Shown here in pieces: positions 57,590 to 64,000 of a stretch of 64,000 bases of DNA (position 1 is its first letter; every line of letters starts with the position of its first letter). This DNA comes from Lactarius indigo (lineage: Eukaryota; Basidiomycota; Agaricomycetes; Russulales; Russulaceae). Location of the stretch: assembly GCA_025766275.1 (NCBI GenBank), contig JAFKAC010000078.1, forward strand, positions 124,001 to 188,000, written 5' to 3'. The notes beneath the pieces were generated by a model that was not told the origin of the DNA, did no database searches, and was given only the letters and a program-made list of their open reading frames with translations. The translations under genes and the position numbers were made by a program.

Positions 57590-57960
57590 ACGCGCACGAA
57601 TCCACGTAGTGTCTCTTGCACCTCCCCTTCCGCCGTTCATCCATGTCCATGAAGCAGCCCCAACCCCCAGCATCGTCTTGAGCATCGTTGCCTCTTATAT
57701 CACATATCACATTTCCTTGTTCCTCGGATATCTTCGTCACTTCTCTTAAACCTTCAAGAATTTCAACACGCATTTCACAGCAACAAACGATCAGCCTCGA
57801 ACCCAGCGTCTTGTCTGTACAAGGTTTGTCACTGTTCCCTTTGTCCCGATGCTCCACAATTCATCACCCCTGCGGCCCCATCAGATCCAGTGCACCAACA
57901 TGGGCCATTCCACATGGGCAAGTGATCCTCTGCCCACTGGCAGCTCTCATGATGACCGCC
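57590..57960 (+). pseudogene. Decayed inverted copy of the cysteine-motif gene
   Basis: Matches the minus strand of about 54720-55040, from the upstream run cttgcacc-tcccctt through LKPSRIST to the region of the second cysteine cluster. The cysteines are gone (CTSCHRTI reads RISQQQTI) and stops are present. The copy is therefore nonfunctional. It lies on the far side of the epsin gene in opposite orientation. Confidence 0.7.
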
Positions 57961-58374
57961 CTCTCCACCTCCCTTAGGCAACCGCGTGACTTACATAAGC
58001 ACCCAAACGGGAGATAAGTTCCCATGCCCCGAAGAAAACCAGGGGTCACTACTACGGACGGTCGTATCATTACACCAAACAGTACCAGAAGTTCGTTGGT
58101 AACGTATCTTGAGAAACTGACCAGAAAAGATGCTACGGTCGTGGATAGCAGTGTCGCAGATGAGGTTAAGAACGACATGTCAGTGCTGCGTCCCGATAGA
58201 ATTTCTGTGTTGTCTCCTGCCAGATGTGATGCATGTGATGTGATATCTCGAACAGGAATAAAGCTCGATAGAGGGTGGAGCTGAAGCTCCACGGATAATA
58301 GTCGTTTGAACACATGTTGTACTACAAGGGCCGCCGAAGAATGAAGAGTTCGACCGAAAAACCCGAAGCCACTG

Positions 58375-60024
58375 CTACAACAGTCCGAGTCACTCAGGGC
58401 CCGCGGGTCGTCGTCGACAACGCTAGCGAGGTTTTTAAATTCTCAAAAAGACAAGCGTAGTAACTGCGCATGTCCACCCCGAATCCATTCACCCAACCAA
58501 GCTTCTTCCCGACACATGCTATCGTGCGCAATCATGCATCATAACTCATGTAATTCATGGTCGCCCTCACTGCGTTTTTCAGGACCACGCATTCGCTGGA
58601 ATCGGCGCGGGCACTGTCGCCGTGCTCTGCATGAACCCGCTCGACCTGCTCAAGGTCAAGTTCCAGGTGTCCAGGCGCGGGCCCGAGGGCGGCATCGGAC
58701 GCGGCATCTGGTACGCGCTGCGCGACATCCATGCCAGCGAGGGCTGGCGTGGGCTGTATCGCGGTCTGAGCCCAAACATCGCGGGTAATGCGAGCAGCTG
58801 GGGCCTCTACTTTCTCTTGTGCGTCTCGTCTTTCTATCTCCTTTCCTCCCCCGCTGAACCTGCGAATCTGCAGCTACAATCAACTCAAGCGCCGCGCGAC
58901 CGTCAACGCGCCAGACCAGCCCTTGTCGGCTTCCCAATACCTGCTCTTTTCCGCCGAAGCGAGTTCGCATTCTATTCGCTTTTTTCTCCCAACACCCCTC
59001 ACGGTCACGAACTCTGTCAAGGTGCCGTGACGGCCATTCTTACAAACCCGATATGGGTGGTAAAAGTCCGGACGTTCACCGCGCCGGCCAACTCTCCCGC
59101 AGCGCACCGGGGGCTCTGGAGTGCGTTCGCCGTCTGTCCTTTTGGTTTTTGGTCTTTGGGGTTTTTTTTTTTTTACTGATTGGGGGGTCCGCCCTGCAGG
59201 CGGGCTCCACGCGATATTCCGCGACGAGGGTTGGGGCGGGCTCTATCGCGGGACATGGCTCGCGCTAGTCGGCGTGAGCAACGGCGCGTTGCAGTTCATG
59301 ACATATGAGAAGATGAAGAACTGGGCGTTCGAACGCAAGCGGCGGCGCGTCGCGAAGCTCGGGCACGCGTGGACGACGGACGACGAGAAGCTGGTACGTC
59401 TACTCCTTCTGCGTGAACATGACCCGACCTGAACCCATCTTTGGAAAGTCCAATACGGCGTATACGGTCATGTCTGGCACGTCGAAGCTCGGCGCGCTGT
59501 GCGCGACGTACCCGTACCAGGTCGTCCGTTCGCGCATGCAGGTGCGTGTCTTTCTCGCCCACGTCACGAACTTGCTTAAGCGTATGTAGGACGACTCGGC
59601 GTTGGCGCGCACGCACCATCGCACGATCACGTCGACGATTGTCCACACGTGGACGCATGAGGGCCTTGCGGGGTTCTATCGCGGCCTGGCTACGAACCTC
59701 GTGCGTGTGCTTCCTGGGACGTGCGTCACGTTCGTCGTGTACGAAAATATTGCATGGCTGCTCAAGCGCGCTGCTGCGAGGCGGGAGGCGCGCCAGTAGT
59801 ACGTTTATTGATGGTGTAGTTTACAGTTCTTACTTTTATGGCGGCACATCTATCACCTGCACGATATATCATTGATTCACCATTCTGAGGATATGAAACG
59901 TCAAGTCGTGTGATCTCTACATCGACAAGGAAACCATCGCGCATTTTGCATGATGTGAATTTGAGATACAACAATGGATTAAAGGAATGACTATACAACG
60001 AGTGGGGAGTAGCTGCAGAGAGAC
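58375..60024. repeat. Segmental duplication, inverted copy 2
   Basis: Inverted match to 30535-32190, running from the shared agtcactcag stretch to the shared gagagac stretch. It contains the complete second carrier gene with all introns, so the copying was at DNA level. Confidence 0.85.
58583..59799 (+). CDS. FLX1: Mitochondrial FAD/folate carrier, copy 2
   Basis: Exons 58583-58818, 58874-58962, 59022-59120, 59200-59393, 59449-59541 and 59590-59799 have exactly the same lengths as copy 1 (236, 89, 99, 194, 93, 210). All three carrier signatures (PLDLLKVKF, PIWVVKVRTF, PYQVVRSRM) and all splice sites are intact. Differences from copy 1 are mostly silent or conservative (SRRGPEGG for STRGPDGG, ending REARQ for RDSRL). 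A one-base difference near 58477 changes the upstream frame, so a start in the long upstream frame seen in copy 1 is not shared. The real start is probably a short spliced exon. Both copies look functional. Confidence 0.85.
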
Positions 60025-60026
60025 GA

Positions 60027-60260
60027 TTACCGCCGTAAGGACAGTAGCTTGGATAGTAGACATTGCAGATCCCGCTGTGACAACCTGAGCTCACGGGTCT
60101 TATCAGTTTCGCCCAATTCGCGGAGCAGCCTTTCAAGATCTTCCAGCTCGACATTAGCATAGAACACAAGTGACACTACCACTTCGACGCTTCCGAGTCC
60201 GCGTGCGAGCTCGTGCCTGTGATGTCGCCCTCTCCTATTCCTACAAGAACTGATAAGGTT
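60027..60260 (-). CDS. Possible coiled-coil gene end, partial
   Basis: A minus-strand frame reads VSLVFYANVELEDLERLLREL, then leucine-rich heptads (LRLSQRDLQCLLSKLLSLRR) and a stop at 60027. It begins exactly where the carrier duplication stops. No start or upstream exon could be fixed. The regular leucine spacing suggests a real coiled coil rather than noise, but the call is weak. Confidence 0.3.
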   Translation of the reverse strand, partial: NLISSCRNRRGRHHRHELARGLGSVEVVVSLVFYANVELEDLERLLRELGETDKTRELRLSQRDLQCLLSKLLSLRR

Positions 60261-60269
60261 AAGGGCGAT

Positions 60270-60730
60270 GCCGGGGTAAAGGGGCGGTCACGTGCAGGTG
60301 ACCGTGAGAGTAGCAAGTCAAATAAGGGGGTACGAGTGCGAGCGAAAGTATTCGTGTTTGGAGGCAGACGGGGAATAGATGAGTCAAGATGAGGCTTCAT
60401 TACATTTTTCTAGTGCCCATTCAGGGCTTGTTTTATAGATACAAGTACAGTACTATTGAAAAAAATTTCAAAATCGATTGAGAATGGGTGAGTAAGATCT
60501 CTTGGAAGCAAGGTGAGGTCTAGCCATCATCGTCCCTATTGACCCCAATTCACGACTCTTTTTTTGTTCTCGTACCAACCGCAACATTGCCTCGTTTGTT
60601 TGAGTCGATCACTGCTTGGGTACTGTGAGTGCTATACAGTACACGTTCCTGCTACACCTATTCCCTGTACCAACAGCGCCCTCACGACTGACACTCGTTG
60701 ACGTCCCACCCCCTCGCATGACTGCGCCTA
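60270..60730. other. Intergenic
   Basis: No gene with family support. It contains A/T runs and lies upstream of the FAD oxidase gene. Confidence 0.4.
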
Positions 60731-60740
60731 CTCAGAATTA

Positions 60741-62540
60741 CCTTCGTGGCTGTCGCTCTCGACGTTATTGGCAACATATGCTGCGGGGCAGCCAACTACG
60801 ACGTTTACGACTCTCATTTACCTTCCATTGACGAACTACGGTCCCCCAGTGAGTGTTGTCTCCTTTTTGGTCAGATTTACAGCTGGCTACGACATATAAG
60901 GAGGCGGAGGCGGAGAATGGCAATGGATCCCTCGCCAAGGGGCTTGGCTCCTCAGTCTCTCGTGTTAGGTGGCAATGGACAAAGGCGACACGAGGCACAG
61001 GGACATGTGGCCTATGAATGTTCCGAGTCATAGAACGTTATGAACACACCATTTTGGGGGCAACTGGAAACGCCTTCAAGGTTAACACAGAAGCCCAGAC
61101 TGTCGAGCTTGGGCCCAGCCTCGCATGGGACGACGTTTTTCAACGGCTAGAGCCGTATAAAGTGAATGTGATTGGTGGAAGGATTCCTGGAATTGGTGTT
61201 GGTGGGTTTACTCTTGGCGGTGGTAGGTCACTGGTGGGGACTGCTTCTAGTTACCAGCAATATTCATCCGAGTTATTTCAGGCTACTCCTTCCAGACTAG
61301 TCAGTATGGACTCGCCATCGACAATGTTGTTGCGTTTGAACTTGTGCTGCCGAATGGCACCGTCACAACGGTAACAAAGGCCAACCACGATCTGTGGTTT
61401 GCACTTAGGGTGAGCCGGAACAACAGCTCTCATTGGTTCCCATGGCTGACTTTCTCGGCAGGGCAGTGGAAACAACTTCGTGCGTTGCTCATGGTCCTTT
61501 ATGTTGGGAGGCTAAAACTATCTTCAGGGAATTGTGACAAAATTCACGTTCAAGTCGTTTCCACAGGGCAAAGTATGGGTCAGTACCCTTGACAGACTTT
61601 GCAAAGTACCATTCCGATGTCATTTACGTGGGTGCAGGGCGGTGCTATTCAGTATACACCGGACCAACTAGATGCGGTGAAGGCCGCGACCGCAGAATTT
61701 GGCAAAGTCATAGACACAAAGGCTGCGCTAATTACTACATTCGTCTACACACCTAAAGGGGTTTGTCTCCTTCATTGATGACAGTATTGATACTGAGATT
61801 CTTGCGTACCTTCCAGGTCAGCTTGGCAGTTCTTGTATTCTATAATGCCCCCAAACCTCCCATGGGGATGTTCGACGCGTTCCTCAGCATTTCTAATCTA
61901 CCGAATGATGTGGCGGCAAATATATCGTTTCCGGATTTCATTAAAGCTGTTTCAGTTGCTGACCCCCCTGGCCAACGGTGAGCATCCTGTTCACTTTGGG
62001 TTGGACAAAAACCCTTATCTAGCACCGGCAGTGGGAGTTTCTGTGGATTCCCTGTTACCAACTATTCGCTTGACTTCCTCGATGCGATTGCTGACCAGGT
62101 CGAGGTGCGGATATTTTCATGTCGTGCCCATCGAGCGAGCTGGTTTACATGGTTTTTAGTATTCAGCCCTGGATCCAAATGTCTTTGTCGCGGCTGATGC
62201 TGAACCCCTCGATAGTACCGTGTTCTCCCACGGCGCGCCGTCTGCCTACCCATCCGATCGTTCCCTGGTCTACTTCCCTTCGATTCTATCCTTCACTTGG
62301 CCCAATTCAACTTTGGACAAGACAGTGTTCCGTGCGCAACGTAAGATCGCGAACCATCTTCGGGCGGCTGCCCTGAAGGATGGACAAGATGTGAGGCGGG
62401 CAGCAGTGTACCCGAACTATGCATTGTTCGATACACCGCTGAAGGATATGTATGGTAAGAATGTGCCGAGGTTGCACAGATTGAAACGTGCCTTCGATCC
62501 GAAGAACGTGATGGGTCTCACAGGAGGCTTCAAATTCTGA
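60741..62540 (+). CDS. Berberine-bridge-like FAD oxidase, probably damaged
   Basis: Secreted-type FAD-linked oxidase (PCMH fold). The first readable exon has a hydrophobic start (FVAVALDVIGNICC) like a signal peptide. Later exons are clean: WDDVFQRLEPYKVNVIGGRI, then PGIGVGGFTLGGG|YSFQTSQYGL, AFELVLPNGTVTTV, LR|GSGNNF|GIVTKF, SFCGFPVTNYSLDFLDA, and the C-terminal YPNYALFDTPLKDMYGKN and FDPKNVMGL. Introns are 50-60 bp with good phases. The segment between 60849 and 61030 should hold the flavin-linking GGH motif. Only a degenerate QGHVAYECSES followed by a stop is visible. Either an exon is misread or this part has decayed. The ATG was not located with confidence. Confidence 0.7.
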
Positions 62541-63070
62541 ATGGGTCGTTGATCCTAACACTTTTTGAATCCATTATTCATTATTACACGCATGAAGGCA
62601 GATTACTACATCTAGAACCCTACTATTTGATACATTTGCAACTGGTCCAGGCAGCTCCGTCGTGCCAGGGATGACCGAATTGACTGAATGGGTGCAGGTA
62701 ACTGAACAAGACCGAAATGACCAAGCGGCTCACGTGATCAAAGCTGCGCGTTCAGGTGCGAGGGTTCTGCACCAAGGGAAAGCCCACTGTCATCGAGGCC
62801 AATTCACGTATCATTTATTGGCAAAATCGGGGTGTAAGTGACAAAAAAAAAGAGAAAAGACCAATTAAAAAAAAAGAAACCTAGTCGTTCCAAAGGCAGT
62901 CCACCCACACGACGTTGGTCGCTCTTGACAGGCAGCCCCTCCAGACATGGGCCGAGCTCAAATTTGGGGTACAGCCGAAAGAGAATGGCGCAGTCGGCGT
63001 GGTCAATGGTGTGCGAGTGCAACATCGCCCTGAACTCTACCACCCCATCATCCTGCCCGCCTCACTATAG
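62541..63070. other. Convergent intergenic region
   Basis: Lies between the FAD oxidase (plus) and the gene entering from the right edge (minus). No gene is seen. Two A-runs near 62850-62880 are notable only as low complexity. Confidence 0.45.
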
Positions 63071-64000
63071 TCACGGCACCGCCTTCTCGTAGATGTCGCG
63101 CAGGATGGCCAAAAAGGGGATCGGGTTGAAGGTCGTGCCCCAGGCGTCAGACAAGAAGGTGCCATTCAGCTGGGGCCACGGCGGGAGATAACCCAGGGGC
63201 GCGTTGTCCGGTGGCTTCGACCTGACGCCGTCTGAGCAGTACCCCATTTGTGGTTCTCGAGGATCCAGTCGGGACTGGGCACATGAACCTCTTGCACCTC
63301 GGGCAAGAGGTGGGCGTTCGTGTCTGTGGTAGGAACGTTTCAACTGACACGCGCAAGGGCACATGTGTTAGAAATGAAAGAAAAGATGCGGAGACTCGAA
63401 CGTACTTTCCTGTCCTTGTCCCTGTCTGGTTGACCCACCTCCAGGGAATGCACGTTGTGATAGTGCCCCCTATAGAAGGTTTCCGTGCCCTTCTTGGTTA
63501 AGAAAACAGAAAAAGAAAATAGAGAAACGGGTGAGCGAAAACGGTCTGCAATGGTGCGGTTCACACTTATAGTTGCCCTTCGCGTGCCGATCGGCTACTA
63601 TAACTTCGACTGTCTCCAGCAGAGCCACAATGGCGCAAGGGTCCTTGAGGTTCGTGCTGCGGTTGTGCGAGCGGTTGACTGACTCGAGTTCGGCGTTGAA
63701 GTAGTTCGCAGCTTCAACCCACTTCAGCAGCGTCGTTTGGAACAACTCCCACTGGTGCCGTGTTCGCGGCTTCATGGATAGGAAAAATTCGTCGCCACGG
63801 CTGATCACAAGCGAACCTATGTGATCGTCAGTGGAGATCGTGAAGAGGCGCTGCGAACGAGCGAGGCCGGCGCCATCTGGAAGTAGGAACACGTGCTGCG
63901 TAGTTAGGGGGAACGGATTGAGCAGCCGGTGTGGTAGCCTTCCGCTTGTTCCACTGGAGCGAGCTCGAGGCGGTAGCTGGGTGTTTCATGGCGAAGAATG
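63071..64000 (-). CDS. Unrecognised gene, cut by the right edge
   Basis: Minus-strand pieces with natural protein character: LVISRGDEFFLSMKPRTRHQ and KWVEAANYFNAELESVNRSH, followed by ALLETVEVIVADRHAKG (about 63560-63900). Then TETFYRGHYHNVHSLEVGQP (about 63450), HLLPEVQEVHVPSPDWILE, and a last part with PPDNAPLGYLPPWPQLNG and AWGTTFNPIPFLAILRDIY, stop at 63071. The last two pieces are in different frames near 63260 without an obvious intron, so a one-base insertion or a short unrecognised splice is likely. The start lies beyond the window. I do not know the function. Confidence 0.55.

Noticed and set aside
1..64000. CRISPR arrays, operons, bacterial promoters
   Set aside because: The window is eukaryotic with spliced genes; no regularly spaced short repeats were seen.

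Overview
The window looks like the genome of a filamentous basidiomycete (Agaricomycetes). Introns are about 50-60 bp with GT-AG ends, there are basidiomycete-type membrane and zinc-motif proteins, a Tf1/sushi-type chromovirus, and NLR genes with an MLKL-like N-terminal helical domain. The mixture is most like Rhizoctonia/Ceratobasidium. Basidiomycete is near certain from the gene content; the genus is inference. Exon boundaries were worked out by hand from phase, splice sites and family alignment from memory; no search was run.

Left part (1-22.6 kb) is accessory and rearranged. A seven-TM membrane protein gene with one frame break (1.1-2.6 kb) is followed by a partial copy of its last exon. 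Next is a two-exon Ser/Pro-rich protein with SDGGYLSD repeats (4.3-7.2 kb). A diverged tandem duplication follows: block 1 (about 8.5-11.4 kb) holds a decayed M24B prolidase-like gene and a decayed NLR head, and block 2 (about 14.9-18.4 kb) holds an intact prolidase-like gene and an NLR gene. A complete sesquiterpene synthase (13.2-14.5 kb) sits between the blocks. A further NLR (18.8-20.7 kb) is fused head to tail with the truncated one and ends in an unrelated tail.

Middle (22.66-30.47 kb): one Ty3/gypsy chromovirus on the minus strand with 374-bp LTRs, a TGTAA target duplication, a self-priming primer site, gag, pol with a chromodomain, and an extra two-zinc-knuckle ORF after integrase. 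It is interrupted by a 792-bp solo LTR with its own duplication (CCGTG) and by a stop codon in reverse transcriptase.

30.5-49.4 kb is mostly conserved core: a mitochondrial FAD/folate carrier (copy 1), the voltage-gated calcium channel CCH1 (7.9 kb), eIF3a/TIF32, the KEOPS kinase BUD32, an MCT-like MFS transporter and an MDR enoyl reductase. 50-53 kb holds the longest NLR (MLKL-like NTD, NB-ARC, TPR) with three one-base frame breaks.

54.3-64 kb: a cysteine-motif protein, tRNA-Gly(TCC), an epsin, a decayed inverted copy of the cysteine-motif gene, a second intact FAD/folate carrier in inverted orientation, a berberine-bridge-like FAD oxidase whose flavin-histidine segment looks degraded, and the end of an unrecognised gene running off the right edge. 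The core genes cover translation initiation, tRNA modification, calcium entry, endocytosis and mitochondrial cofactor import. The accessory genes suggest nonself recognition, secondary metabolism and transposon turnover.
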